A DNA stretch of 64,000 nucleotides from Bradyrhizobium xenonodulans (GTDB lineage: Bacteria; Pseudomonadota; Alphaproteobacteria; Rhizobiales; Xanthobacteraceae): the NCBI RefSeq assembly GCF_027594865.1, contig NZ_CP089391.1, forward strand, positions 3,812,501-3,876,500. The letters run 5' to 3'. The notes below the pieces were generated by a model. That model ran no database searches. It was given only the letters and a program-made list of their open reading frames with translations, and was not told the origin of the DNA. The position numbers and the translations under genes are program-made. This document shows positions 46,430 through 55,047 of this stretch, one piece after another. Position 1 is the first letter of the stretch. Every line of letters begins with the position of its first letter.

Positions 46430-47224
46430 ATGGACAGGGCACCGGAGGCGGACGACCTCGTTTTTGAATGCAAGGATGGCATCGGGCGGATCACCTTCAA
46501 CCGCCCGCAGGCCCGCAACGCCTTCACCTTCGCCATGTACGAGCGCCTCGCGGCGATCTGCGAGGCGGCCAACGACGATCGCTCCCTCAAGGTGCTGGTG
46601 CTGCGCGGGGCCGGCGACAAGGCCTTCGCTTCCGGCACCGACATCAACCAGTTCCGCGCGTTCAACACGCCGCAGGACGCCATCGACTACGAGAACCGGA
46701 TCGACCGTGTGCTGACCACGCTGGAGCAGTGCCGGGTGCCGACCATCGCGGCGATCAACGGGTTCTGCACCGGGGGCGGCGCGGGCATTGCCGCCGCCTG
46801 TGACCTCCGCATCGGCACCAGAAGCGCGAAGATCGGATTTCCCATCGCCCGGACGCTCGGCAATTGCCTGTCGATGTCCAATGTCAGCCGTCTCACCGCG
46901 CTCATCGGCGCCGCGCGCGTCAAGGACCTGATCTTCACCGCGCGTCTCGTCGAGGCCGAAGAGGCCGCAAGCGTCGGGCTGCTCGGCGAGGTCGTCGAGG
47001 ATCTTGCTGCGCTCGACAAGCGCGCCGAGGAGGTCGCCCGGCTGCTTGCCGGTCACGCGCCGCTGACGCTGACCGCGACCAAGCAGGCCGTCGCCCGCCT
47101 GCAACGGCGGCTGATGCCGGACGAGGGCGAGGACCTCATCCTGATGTGCTACACGAGCCAGGATTTTCGCGAAGGGCTCGATGCTTTCCTCAACAAGCGC
47201 GCGCCGCAATGGCGCGGTCAATAG
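46430..47224 (+). CDS. Crotonase-fold protein lacking the hydratase glutamates
   Basis: 264 residues from ATG 46430. The crotonase fold is clear: FNRPQARNAFTFAMYERL, AFASGTDINQF (first oxyanion half), then GFCTGGGAGIAAACDLRIG. Enoyl-CoA hydratase needs Glu residues in GGGCELA and GQPEI; here the matching positions are Gly (GGGAGIA) and Ile (GFPIA). The protein may isomerise, decarboxylate or bind a CoA ester rather than hydrate. First gene of the GntR-controlled operon; the CoA transferase starts 9 nt after its stop. Confidence 0.85.
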   Translation: MDRAPEADDLVFECKDGIGRITFNRPQARNAFTFAMYERLAAICEAANDDRSLKVLVLRGAGDKAFASGTDINQFRAFNTPQDAIDYENRIDRVLTTLEQCRVPTIAAINGFCTGGGAGIAAACDLRIGTRSAKIGFPIARTLGNCLSMSNVSRLTALIGAARVKDLIFTARLVEAEEAASVGLLGEVVEDLAALDKRAEEVARLLAGHAPLTLTATKQAVARLQRRLMPDEGEDLILMCYTSQDFREGLDAFLNKRAPQWRGQ

Positions 47225-47233
47225 GACGCTCCG

Positions 47234-48493
47234 ATGCAAAGCGATCGATCGCAATCCTCCTCCCGCCGGTCGGGACCGCTCGCCGGCCTCAAGGTCGTCG
47301 ATCTCACCCATGTCATGGCTGGGCCGACCTGCACGCTGATGCTGGCCGACATGGGCGCCGACGTCATCAAGATCGAGAAATCGCCGAACGGCGACGACAC
47401 CCGCCATTCGGTGCCGCCGAAGATCGGCGATGAGGCCGCCTCGTTCCTGATGATGAACCGCAACAAGCGCGGCATCGTGCTGGATCTGAAGACCGAGGGC
47501 GGCAAGCAGGTGCTGCGGCGGCTGATCGCGGACGCCGACGTGCTGGTCGAGAATTTTGCGCCGGGCGCGATGGAGCGTCTCGGCTTCGGCTATGAGGCGC
47601 TACACCAGCAGTTTCCGTCGCTGATCTACTGCTCGTTGTCCGGCTTCGGCCGCACCGGTCCCTACAGGCACCGCAGGGGATTTGACCTCGTCGCGCAGGC
47701 CATGAGCGGCATCATGAGCTTTACCGGCGAGCGCCCCGACGGTCCGCCCGTGAAATGCGGCCCGCCGCTGTCGGACATCACCGCCGGACTGCTCGCGAGC
47801 ATGGGCATCCTCGCGGCCTACACGCACCGCCTCAAGACCGGTGAGGGGCAATGGGTCGAGACCTCGCTTTTCGAAGCCGCGCTGGTGCAGACCTATTGGC
47901 AGTCCACGATCGCGCTGGCGGCGGGCACTGCGCCGCGCGCGATGGGCTCGGCGCATCCGCTCAACGCGCCGTATCAGGCGTTCGAGGCTTCCGACGGCTG
48001 GCTGGTGGTCGGCGGCGCCAACAAGAAGCACTGGCTGTTGATGCTGGAGGCGCTCGGCGCGAGCGAGCTTGCCGGCGATCCGCGCTTCGTCAACGGATCC
48101 GACCGCATGGCGAACCTGACGCAGCTCGAAGCGGTCTTAAGCGAGCGTTTCCGCACAAAATCGCGCGCGCATTGGCTGGCGGCACTGGACGAGAAGGGCG
48201 TGCCCTGCGGACCCGTGCACGACATGCTGGAAGCTTTAAGCGATCCGCAGACGCTGGCGCGCGAGATGGTCGTCGAGGTCGAGCACTCCACGCTCGGTCC
48301 CGTCAAGACGATCGGTCTTCCCGTGAAGTTTTCGGAGACCCCGGGGAAAGTGCTGACAGGCGCGCCGGTCTATGGTGAGCACACAAGCGAAGTTCTGGCC
48401 GAGCACGGGTTCGACCAGAAGCAGATCGAAGCGCTCGAACAAGAAGGCGCGATCGTCCTGGGCTCAGCAAGACGCGAGGAACGCGTCGCCTGA
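47234..48493 (+). CDS. Family III CoA transferase (CaiB/BaiF)
   Basis: 419 residues. GLKVVDLTHVMAGPTCTLML, ADMGADVIKIEKSPNGDDTR, LNLK-type strand (IVLDLKTEGGK) and GPPLSDITAGL with Asp181, the residue that forms the acyl-anhydride in formyl-CoA transferase. It moves CoA between carboxylates, probably activating the acid brought in by the Tct transporter. Donor and acceptor unknown. Confidence 0.92.
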   Translation: MQSDRSQSSSRRSGPLAGLKVVDLTHVMAGPTCTLMLADMGADVIKIEKSPNGDDTRHSVPPKIGDEAASFLMMNRNKRGIVLDLKTEGGKQVLRRLIADADVLVENFAPGAMERLGFGYEALHQQFPSLIYCSLSGFGRTGPYRHRRGFDLVAQAMSGIMSFTGERPDGPPVKCGPPLSDITAGLLASMGILAAYTHRLKTGEGQWVETSLFEAALVQTYWQSTIALAAGTAPRAMGSAHPLNAPYQAFEASDGWLVVGGANKKHWLLMLEALGASELAGDPRFVNGSDRMANLTQLEAVLSERFRTKSRAHWLAALDEKGVPCGPVHDMLEALSDPQTLAREMVVEVEHSTLGPVKTIGLPVKFSETPGKVLTGAPVYGEHTSEVLAEHGFDQKQIEALEQEGAIVLGSARREERVA

Positions 48494-48538
48494 GCCGGCA
48501 TCGACACAACACAAAGCAAACAAAAGCTGGAGGAAATC

Positions 48539-49531
48539 ATGGGTCGGACGTCAACGTTTCTGCTTTCCGCGGCCGCTTCCGTGCTTGCCGGCACGATGCC
48601 GGCGCTCAGCGCCTGGCAGCCGCAAAAGCCGATCGAGTTCATCGCCACTGCCGGCCCGGGCGGCGGCACCGACAATCTCGCGCGTGCCGTGCAGAACATC
48701 GTCACCAAGTACAAGCTGACGGAGCAGCCGATCGTCGTCGTCAACAAGGGCGGCGGCAGCGGTGCGGAAGGCTATGTCTACGGCAAGGCGTCCGCCGGCG
48801 ATCCGCATAAGGTGATCTTCGGCACCTCGAACGCCTGGCAGCAGCCGCTCGTCTCCAAGGTCGCCTTCAACTACACCGATCTCACCCCGATCGCGGCGAT
48901 GGCGCAGGACGAGTTCTTGCTCTGGGTGAAGCAGGACGCGCCCTACAAGACGGCAGGCGACTATCTCAAGGCGGCCGCATCCGGTGAATTCAAGATGGGC
49001 GGCGCGCAGTCCAAGGACACCGACGAGGTGTTGACGCGCATGATCGAGAAGGCCGGCAAGGTCAAGCTGACCTACATCCCCTTCAAGAGCGGCGCCGAGA
49101 CCGCCGTGCAGCTCGCCGGCGGACACCTCGATTCCCACGTCAACAATCCCAGCGAGAGCCTCGGGCAGTGGCGTGGCGGCACGCAGCGGCCGCTTTGTGT
49201 CTTCAGCCCGAAGCGGCTGCCGCAGGGTCCGAAGGTCACCGCGACCGAGGGCTGGAGCGACGTGCCGACCTGCGTCGAGCAGGGGCTCGACATCAAGCAA
49301 TACGAGCAGCCGCGCACGGTGTGGCTGCCCGGCAAGGTGACGCCGGATCAGTCCGCGTTCTATGTCGACCTCATGAAGAAGGTGCAGGCGACGCCGGAAT
49401 GGAAGGACTACATCGAGAAGACTTCCCAGGTCGACACCTTCCTGACCGGCGCCGAGCTCGACAAGTTCATCAAGGACGACCTCGAACACGTGAAGCAGGT
49501 TGCGGGCGAGCAGGGCTGGCTCGTCAAGTGA
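48539..49531 (+). CDS. TctC-type substrate-binding protein (tripartite tricarboxylate transporter)
   Basis: 330 residues. A signal sequence (TFLLSAAASVLAGTMPALSA) leads a periplasmic binding protein of the Bug/TctC family; WQPQKPIEFIATAGPGGGTDNLARAVQ is the conserved ligand-contact region. It captures a carboxylate for TctAB. RBS GGAGGAAAT precedes the ATG. Lies third in the operon; a repeat element separates it from tctB. Confidence 0.9.
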   Translation: MGRTSTFLLSAAASVLAGTMPALSAWQPQKPIEFIATAGPGGGTDNLARAVQNIVTKYKLTEQPIVVVNKGGGSGAEGYVYGKASAGDPHKVIFGTSNAWQQPLVSKVAFNYTDLTPIAAMAQDEFLLWVKQDAPYKTAGDYLKAAASGEFKMGGAQSKDTDEVLTRMIEKAGKVKLTYIPFKSGAETAVQLAGGHLDSHVNNPSESLGQWRGGTQRPLCVFSPKRLPQGPKVTATEGWSDVPTCVEQGLDIKQYEQPRTVWLPGKVTPDQSAFYVDLMKKVQATPEWKDYIEKTSQVDTFLTGAELDKFIKDDLEHVKQVAGEQGWLVK

Positions 49532-49557
49532 GGCGGGGCGGGCACATCGCCTGCGGC

Positions 49558-49669
49558 TATCCTTCGAGACGCCCGCCTGCGGCGGGCCCTCAGGATGAGG
49601 TCGCGCGTTGCGGCGAGATATCAGTCCCTCATGGTGAGGAGCCCGCCAAAGCGGGCGTCTCGAACCATG
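49558..49669. repeat. Inverted-repeat element inside the tct operon
   Basis: Left arm 49558-49600 (CCTTCGAGACGCCCGC, CTCAGGATGAGG) and right arm 49626-49669 (CCTCATGGTGAGG, GCGGGCGTCTCGAACC) are about 80 percent reverse complements, each with its own GCCCGC/GCGGGC hairpin. A dispersed intergenic element in a 208-bp tctC-tctB gap. It may reduce expression of the membrane subunits relative to the binding protein. Confidence 0.8.
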
Positions 49670-49739
49670 CAGGCCGAGTTCGTTCGGCGCGCTCGCCGCT
49701 ATCGCTTGAGACAGCCCATGCCTTCAGAGGTATCGCGCC

Positions 49740-50222
49740 ATGATCTCGCGCCGCGCGCTCGAACTTGCGACCGCTGTCCTCACCGGCGGCTTTGGTATGG
49801 CCGTCGTCGTCTCCAGCCTCGACAACGGCATCGGCTGGTCGAGCGCGGGCGTGGATGCCGGCACGTTCCCGTTCCTGACCGGAATCATCATCGTGCTCGG
49901 AAGCCTCACCAATCTGGTGCGAGGTGTGCTGCCGGCTGCAACGCTCGCCAGCGTTCCCATCGCCATCACACCGCTTGAGCTGCGCCGTCTCGCCGGCCTG
50001 TTCGTGCCGGCGGCGATCTTCGTGGCCGCGATCCCGCTGGCCGGGATGTATGTCGCCTCGTCGCTCTATGTCTTCGCGGTGCTCGCAATCCCCCGGCATC
50101 AATCCGTGCCGCGTGCGCTGGGTATGGCGGCGGCCACGGCGCTCGCACTCTACGTCGTGTTCGAGCGCATGTTCCAGGTCAGCCTGCCGCACGGCGCGCT
50201 CGCTGCCGCGCTCGGCTTCTGA
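49740..50222 (+). CDS. TctB-type small membrane subunit
   Basis: 160 residues with about four hydrophobic helices and the usual size of TctB (near 150). SSLDNGIGWSSAGVDAGTFPFLTG and the last helices are typical of the family. It partners the large TctA subunit that starts 12 nt after its stop. RBS AGAGG is weak and lies beyond the repeat element. Confidence 0.82.
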   Translation: MISRRALELATAVLTGGFGMAVVVSSLDNGIGWSSAGVDAGTFPFLTGIIIVLGSLTNLVRGVLPAATLASVPIAITPLELRRLAGLFVPAAIFVAAIPLAGMYVASSLYVFAVLAIPRHQSVPRALGMAAATALALYVVFERMFQVSLPHGALAAALGF

Positions 50223-50233
50223 CGGAGCGGTCG

Positions 50234-51784
50234 ATGGATAATCTCCAGGAACTCCTGCACGGCTTCACCATCGCGGTCACCGTGCCGCATCTGCTGCTGA
50301 TGGCGGTCGGCGTGCTGCTCGGCATTCTCGTCGGTGTGCTGCCGGGGCTGGGCGCGCCGAACGGGGTGTCGCTGCTGTTGCCGCTGACCTTCGGCATGCA
50401 GCCGGTCTCGGCGATCATCCTGCTCTCCAGCATGTATTGGGGCGCGCTGTTCGGCGGCTCCGTGACCTCGATCCTGTTCAACATCCCCGGCGAGCCGTCG
50501 TCCGTCGCAACCACCTTCGACGGCTACCCGATGGCGCGTGACGGCCGGCCGACCACGGCGCTCGCGACCGCCTTCGGCTCGGCGGCGTTCGGCGCGCTGA
50601 TCGGCGTCATCCTGATCACCTTCCTGGCCTCCTGGGTGGCGCAGGTCGCGCTCGCCTTCGGACCGGCTGAATATTTCGCGGTCTATTTCCTGGCCTTTGC
50701 CAGCTTCGTCGGCATGGGCGGCGCGGCGCCGGTCAAGACCGTCGTGGCACTCGCCATCGGCTTTGCGATCGCCGCGATCGGCATCGACACGGTGTCCGGC
50801 AGCGTCCGCCTCACCATGGGCGTGGACGAGCTGGTCAAGGGCGTGAACTTCGTCGTCGCGGTGATGGGCCTGTTCGGCATCGGCGAGCTGCTGGTCGCCG
50901 TCGAGGAGGAGTTTCATGCCCGCGCGGTGTCATCGAAAATCGACTGGCGCGAGGTGTTTCGTGCGGTCGGCCGGCTGCCGCGGCATGGCGTGGCGCTGCT
51001 GCGCAGCGCGGCGATCGGATGCTGGATGGGGATCACGCCGGGCGGCCCGACCGCGGCATCCTTCATGAGCTATGGCATTGCCCGCCGCTTCTCGCGCCGC
51101 GGCCGCTATTTCGGCACCGGCGAGGTCGAAGGCATCATCTCGCCGGAGACGGCCGATCATGCCGCCGGCACCAGCGCGCTGCTGCCGATGCTCTCGCTCG
51201 GCATTCCCGGCTCGGCAACCGCGGCCGTGATGATGGGCGGCCTGATGATCTGGGGACTCAACCCCGGACCGATGCTGTTCGTCGACCAGAAGGACTTTGT
51301 CTGGGGCCTGATTGCCTCGATGTATGTCGGCAACATCGTCGCGGTCGCGCTGGTGCTGCTGACCGTTCCGGTCTTCGCCGCCCTGATGCGGATTCCCTTC
51401 GTGATCATCGCGCCGCTGATCGTGATCATCTGCGTCGTTGGCGCCTATTCGGTGTCGAACTCCTATCTCGACGTCGTCATGATGCTCGGCTTCGGGATCG
51501 TCGGCTATCTCTTCAAGAAACTGTTCTATCCGCTGGCGCCGCTCGTCCTCGCGATCGTGATCGGCGACAAGGCCGAGGATGCGTTCCGGCAATCGATGCT
51601 GATCTCCAGGGGATCGCTGGGGATCTTCTTTGCCAACAAGCTGGTGACGTGCCTGGTGGTGGGCGGCATCGTGCTGTTGCTGCTTCCGCTGGTGCTTCAG
51701 TTTGCGCGTGTCTTCCGCAAGCCCGCGCCATCCACCGACGAGACGACGACCCAAGAGACAACTCGAGAGAAGGTGATCATATGA
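50234..51784 (+). CDS. TctA-type large membrane subunit
   Basis: 516 residues with about 12 hydrophobic segments. The conserved VGVLPGLGAPNGVSLLLPLTF, MYWGALFGGSVTSILFNIPG (repeated GxxxxS motif) and ESADHAAGTSALLPMLSLGIPG-like region (here ISPETADHAAGTSALLPMLS) identify TctA. It forms the ion-coupled translocation path of the tripartite tricarboxylate transporter. Its stop overlaps the pdxA-like start by 4 nt (ATGA). Confidence 0.93.
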   Translation: MDNLQELLHGFTIAVTVPHLLLMAVGVLLGILVGVLPGLGAPNGVSLLLPLTFGMQPVSAIILLSSMYWGALFGGSVTSILFNIPGEPSSVATTFDGYPMARDGRPTTALATAFGSAAFGALIGVILITFLASWVAQVALAFGPAEYFAVYFLAFASFVGMGGAAPVKTVVALAIGFAIAAIGIDTVSGSVRLTMGVDELVKGVNFVVAVMGLFGIGELLVAVEEEFHARAVSSKIDWREVFRAVGRLPRHGVALLRSAAIGCWMGITPGGPTAASFMSYGIARRFSRRGRYFGTGEVEGIISPETADHAAGTSALLPMLSLGIPGSATAAVMMGGLMIWGLNPGPMLFVDQKDFVWGLIASMYVGNIVAVALVLLTVPVFAALMRIPFVIIAPLIVIICVVGAYSVSNSYLDVVMMLGFGIVGYLFKKLFYPLAPLVLAIVIGDKAEDAFRQSMLISRGSLGIFFANKLVTCLVVGGIVLLLLPLVLQFARVFRKPAPSTDETTTQETTREKVII

Positions 51785-52785
51785 CCGCGAAGTCGCTGAT
51801 TGCGCTGGCGATGGGAGATCCCGCCGGTATCAGTCCCGAGCTGACCGCAAAGCTCGTGGTGCAGGACGATATTCGCGCCTGCGGCCGGATCGTCGTGATC
51901 GGTGACCGCCGCATCTTCGACGCGGGCGCCCGCATCGCCGGCGTCAAGCCGGAGCTAACGGTGGTGAAGCAGGGGAGCGACCTTCAGGCAGCGAAGGGAG
52001 AGCTGTTGTTCGTCGATCTCGGCCATCTCGATCCCCAAGACGTCGAACCGAAGACGGCGACCCTCGCCGGCGGAAAATTCGCGCTGGCAAACTACAAGCA
52101 TGCGCTCGAGCTCGGTCGCGACGGCCGCGTCGATGCCGTCTGCTTCACGCCGTTCAACAAGCAGGCGATGCGGCTGGCCCGCGCCGAGTATGACGACGAG
52201 ATCGCGTTTTCCGCCGAGGTGGTCGGGCTCAAGACTCCCGCCAGCGAATTCAACGTGCTCGACCGGCTCTGGAACGCGCGCGTCACCTCGCACATTCCGC
52301 TGAAGGACGTCGCAGCAAAGCTGTCCAGCGAACGCATCCTTCGCGCGCTTGAGCTGACCGACGCCTGCATGCGCAATGCCGGCTTTGCGCGGCCGCGCAT
52401 CGCGGTCGCCGGGCTCAATCCGCACGCCGGCGATGGCGGCAATTTTGGCCGCGAGGAGATCGACATCATTGCCCCGGCGGTTGCGGCCGGCCAGCGCGAA
52501 GGCATCGCCGCCGAGGGGCCGTTTCCCGCCGATACCGTGTTCCTCCGCGCCAAGGCTGGCTCATTCGATGCGGTGCTGACCATGTACCACGACCAGGGCC
52601 AGATCGCGATGAAGCTGATGGGCTTCGATCGCGGCGTGACCTTGCTCGGCGGTTTCCCATTCCCGATCTGCACGCCCGCGCACGGCACGGCCTATGACAT
52701 TGCCGGGCAGGGTGTCGCGTCCATCGGTGCGAGCCGGGCTGCGCTGCTGCTCGCGGCGGAGATGGCGGCGCGGCGCGTCGCTTGA
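51781..52785 (+). CDS. PdxA-like 4-hydroxythreonine-4-phosphate dehydrogenase family protein
   Basis: 334 residues. AMGDPAGISPELTAKL starts the fold; the three metal-binding His residues are present (His171 in RVTSHIPL, His215 in LNPHAGDGG, His270 in MYHDQGQIAMK), as is the substrate loop CFTPFNKQAM. Besides vitamin B6 synthesis, this family includes catabolic dehydrogenases such as TphB and PdxA2. Coupling to TctA and a CoA transferase argues for a catabolic role here. Overlaps tctA by 4 nt. Confidence 0.88.
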   Translation: MTAKSLIALAMGDPAGISPELTAKLVVQDDIRACGRIVVIGDRRIFDAGARIAGVKPELTVVKQGSDLQAAKGELLFVDLGHLDPQDVEPKTATLAGGKFALANYKHALELGRDGRVDAVCFTPFNKQAMRLARAEYDDEIAFSAEVVGLKTPASEFNVLDRLWNARVTSHIPLKDVAAKLSSERILRALELTDACMRNAGFARPRIAVAGLNPHAGDGGNFGREEIDIIAPAVAAGQREGIAAEGPFPADTVFLRAKAGSFDAVLTMYHDQGQIAMKLMGFDRGVTLLGGFPFPICTPAHGTAYDIAGQGVASIGASRAALLLAAEMAARRVA

Positions 52786-52923
52786 TTTCCTCCGATGGGA
52801 GGAGGACGCTTGATTGTGCCTCTGCCGGTCGCGCGCAGCTTCAGGCGTTCCGGGAAAAAGTAGAAACTTCCGTCGTCGTCAAGAGTTGCCGTCCCATGAA
52901 CGTCTCCATCCCGGAGCTGCAAC

Positions 52924-53133
52924 ATGGTCGACGACGACCCGCTACGAATGGCGGTGGATATTGCTTGGTCCGTCTACCGGGCCCGGCATCGCCACGTCGA
53001 TGCCGCGGATAGTCGTCGTTGCCTGCTCGAGCGTCATCTGCACGGGAGATGGGAAGCGGGCGAGAGCGATGCCGAAGAACTGACGGGATTCGGGATTGCC
53101 TACCTCGATCGGCTTCCCGACGACGAATGTTGA
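52924..53133 (+). CDS. 69-aa hypothetical protein
   Basis: MVDDDPLRMAVDIAWSVYRA followed by SRRCLLERHLHGRWEAGESD and a C-terminal ELTGFGIAYLDRLPDDE. The helical, charged composition suggests a real soluble protein; I recall similar short Bradyrhizobium proteins ending in LNRLPDDE but have not checked. CGGAG is 9 nt upstream. The next small frame overlaps its end (ATG at 53127). Confidence 0.55.
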   Translation: MVDDDPLRMAVDIAWSVYRARHRHVDAADSRRCLLERHLHGRWEAGESDAEELTGFGIAYLDRLPDDEC

Positions 53134-53255
53134 GGCTCATGGAGGGGCTCGTCTGCCGGGTCGCGGCCGCAAGTGCCAGGCCGAATTGGACGCTGCTCGC
53201 AATTTCGAACCTTCTGTCCGCCGCGATCGTGCTGATCGTGCGTGCGGCGGTTTAG
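53127..53255 (+). CDS. 42-aa predicted membrane peptide
   Basis: ATG 53127 lies inside the end of the previous gene and opens a 42-codon frame with one hydrophobic helix (WTLLAISNLLSAAIVLIV) ending RAAV. A second ATG at 53139 follows GGCTC. Overlap with the upstream stop suggests coupling, but coding is not certain. Confidence 0.4.
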   Translation: MLRLMEGLVCRVAAASARPNWTLLAISNLLSAAIVLIVRAAV

Positions 53256-53267
53256 CGGGAGGCTTCC

Positions 53268-53569
53268 ATGCGCATCGCTCAGCTTGCTCCCCTGGCCGAA
53301 AGCGTCCCTTCGAAGCTCTACGGCGGCACCGAGCGGGTCGTGGCCTGGCTGGTGGATGGGCTGGTCGAACTCGGCCACGAGGTTACGCTGTTTGCGAGTG
53401 GCGATTCCTGGACGAACGGCAAGCTTCATCCGGTCTGGCACGGAAGGTGCGCGCCCGACTCGAGGAGCGCTTCTCCGCGAGCCGAATGGCGAGACAATAC
53501 GAAGACCAGTACCGCAGGCTGGCTGCCGCCGCAGCTCGGGAATTCAACAAAGAGCCGGCAGAAATGTGA
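53268..53569 (+). pseudogene. Family 4 glycosyltransferase relic with internal deletion
   Basis: The frame starting at ATG 53268 encodes MRIAQLAPLAESVPSKLYGG followed by TERVVAWLVDGLVELGHEVTLFASGDSW, the typical start of a family 4 glycosyltransferase. At about 53443 the reading frame changes and the sequence continues as KVRARLEERFSASRMARQYED, the typical last helix of the same family, to a stop at 53567-53569. About 250 middle residues are missing, so this looks like a gene collapsed by internal deletion. GGGAGG precedes the start. Confidence 0.75.
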
Positions 53570-53581
53570 AAGGACACGGCG

Positions 53582-54583
53582 ATGTCGCTCGGAAAAGCGG
53601 GGCAGATTTTCGTCTTTCTTCTTTTCGCGCTGGCGGCCCCGCCAGTGTTCGCTGCCGAGATGACCGCGGACGCCATCAATTCCGCCCAGCCATCGAAGAA
53701 GACGCTCTCGAATGAAAAACCAACCCCGGCGGGGGTACGGCTGCAGGTCCTTCTGGACAGGGCGCACTTCTCGCCCGGCGAGATCGACGGCAGGTTCGGA
53801 GAGAATGCCAAGAAGGCACTGCGAGCCTATGCGGAAGCACGGCAATTACCGAGCTCGGACGTCCTGACAGAGGATGTCTGGAAGGCGATGATGCAGGCGG
53901 ACGGTCGGCCTGTGATGGCGACCTACACGGTCATGGAGCAGGACGTGGCGGGCCCGTTCCTGCGCAAGCTGCCGTCAAAAATGGAGGACATGAAGGAAAT
54001 CCCGAAGCTTGGTTTCACCAGCCCGCGCGAGGCGCTCGCCGAGAAATTTCACATGAGCGAGCAATTGTTGATCGCGCTCAACCCGGGACGGCACTTCGAT
54101 CGTGCCGGCGACAGCATCGTTGTGGTGGACACCTCCAGCGGGGGCGGCGGCGCACCCGCCAAGGCCGATAGGGTCGAGGTCGACAAGGTCAGGCAGACGG
54201 TGAAGCTGTTCGACAAGTCGAATGCGCTGATCGGATTTTATCCGGCGACCGTCGGAAGCGAAGAGAAGCCTTCGCCTTCGGGCACGCTCAAGATCACGGA
54301 GATTAGCCGCAATCCCTATTACCGTTACAATCCCGCCTATCACTTCAAGGGTGTCCGTTCCCGCAAGCCCTTCACGATCAAGCCCGGTCCGAACAATCCG
54401 GTCGGCACGGTGTGGATCAACCTGTCCGCTGAAGGCTACGGCATTCACGGTACGCCTTCGCCCGAAAAGATATCCAAGGCGGAGTCCCATGGCTGCGTGC
54501 GTCTCACCAATTGGGACGCCGAACGTGTCGCAGCAAGCGTGTCGAAAGGTACGCCGGTCGCGTTTGCAGAGAGCTCCCCATGA
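53582..54583 (+). CDS. L,D-transpeptidase (YkuD) with peptidoglycan-binding domain
   Basis: 333 residues. Signal peptide to about residue 24, a peptidoglycan-binding-like helical domain 50-105 (RLQVLLDRAHFSPGEIDGRFG), and a YkuD catalytic domain 195-330. The active site reads GIHGTPSPEKISKAESHGCV with His289, His303 and Cys305. It forms 3-3 cross-links or anchors proteins to peptidoglycan in the periplasm. Starts 12 nt after the glycosyltransferase relic. Confidence 0.93.
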   Translation: MSLGKAGQIFVFLLFALAAPPVFAAEMTADAINSAQPSKKTLSNEKPTPAGVRLQVLLDRAHFSPGEIDGRFGENAKKALRAYAEARQLPSSDVLTEDVWKAMMQADGRPVMATYTVMEQDVAGPFLRKLPSKMEDMKEIPKLGFTSPREALAEKFHMSEQLLIALNPGRHFDRAGDSIVVVDTSSGGGGAPAKADRVEVDKVRQTVKLFDKSNALIGFYPATVGSEEKPSPSGTLKITEISRNPYYRYNPAYHFKGVRSRKPFTIKPGPNNPVGTVWINLSAEGYGIHGTPSPEKISKAESHGCVRLTNWDAERVAASVSKGTPVAFAESSP

Positions 54584-54620
54584 TGCAAGCGGCTGTCGGC
54601 GGCCGCTCGCTGACACGGCG

Positions 54621-55034
54621 CTACTTCACGATTGGCGTGGTCAGCTCCTTGTCGGCCGTATCCACCACGAACACGGCCAGCAGCTTTGCGGGCTCGGTGT
54701 CGCTGGCATTGGCGCTGACGGCATGGCGGTCGCCGGGCTTTTCGAAGAAGTTCTCGCCCTTGTGAAAGACTTTTGCGGGGCCGTCATTGACCTGGCTGCG
54801 GATCGTGCCTTCCAGCACCGTGGCATAGATGAAGGCCGAGGGCGCGTGGATGTGGGCCGGCGACGAGCCTCCGGGACCATACTCGACCAGCACGCCTTTC
54901 ATGCTCTTGCCGGGCACATTCGGCAGCGCCTGGTCGAACACGACCGACACTTTTGCCTGTGGCGCCGGCTCGGCCGCGTGCGTTGTCAGGATAGATGCGG
55001 CATAAACCGCGGTTGCGGCCAGCAATGTACGCAT
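54621..55034 (-). CDS. Exported cupin-domain protein
   Basis: 137 residues. Signal peptide (MRTLLAATAVYAASILTT, cleavage near HAA-E) and one cupin barrel: GGSSPAHIHAPSAFIYATVLEG (His-x-His motif), KGENFFEKPGDRHAVSAN. The metal-binding His/Glu pattern is present. Function unknown; 13 nt separate it from the SDR-like gene upstream on the same strand, so they are probably one operon. Confidence 0.85.
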   Translation of the reverse strand: MRTLLAATAVYAASILTTHAAEPAPQAKVSVVFDQALPNVPGKSMKGVLVEYGPGGSSPAHIHAPSAFIYATVLEGTIRSQVNDGPAKVFHKGENFFEKPGDRHAVSANASDTEPAKLLAVFVVDTADKELTTPIVK

Positions 55035-55047
55035 GGGGATCTCCTTC

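Noticed and set aside
52692..52925. Minus-strand 77-aa frame starting at 52925
   Set aside because: The first 45 residues look mildly protein-like, but it overlaps the end of the pdxA-like gene by 94 bp and ends in an Ala/Arg/Ser-rich shadow; not supported.
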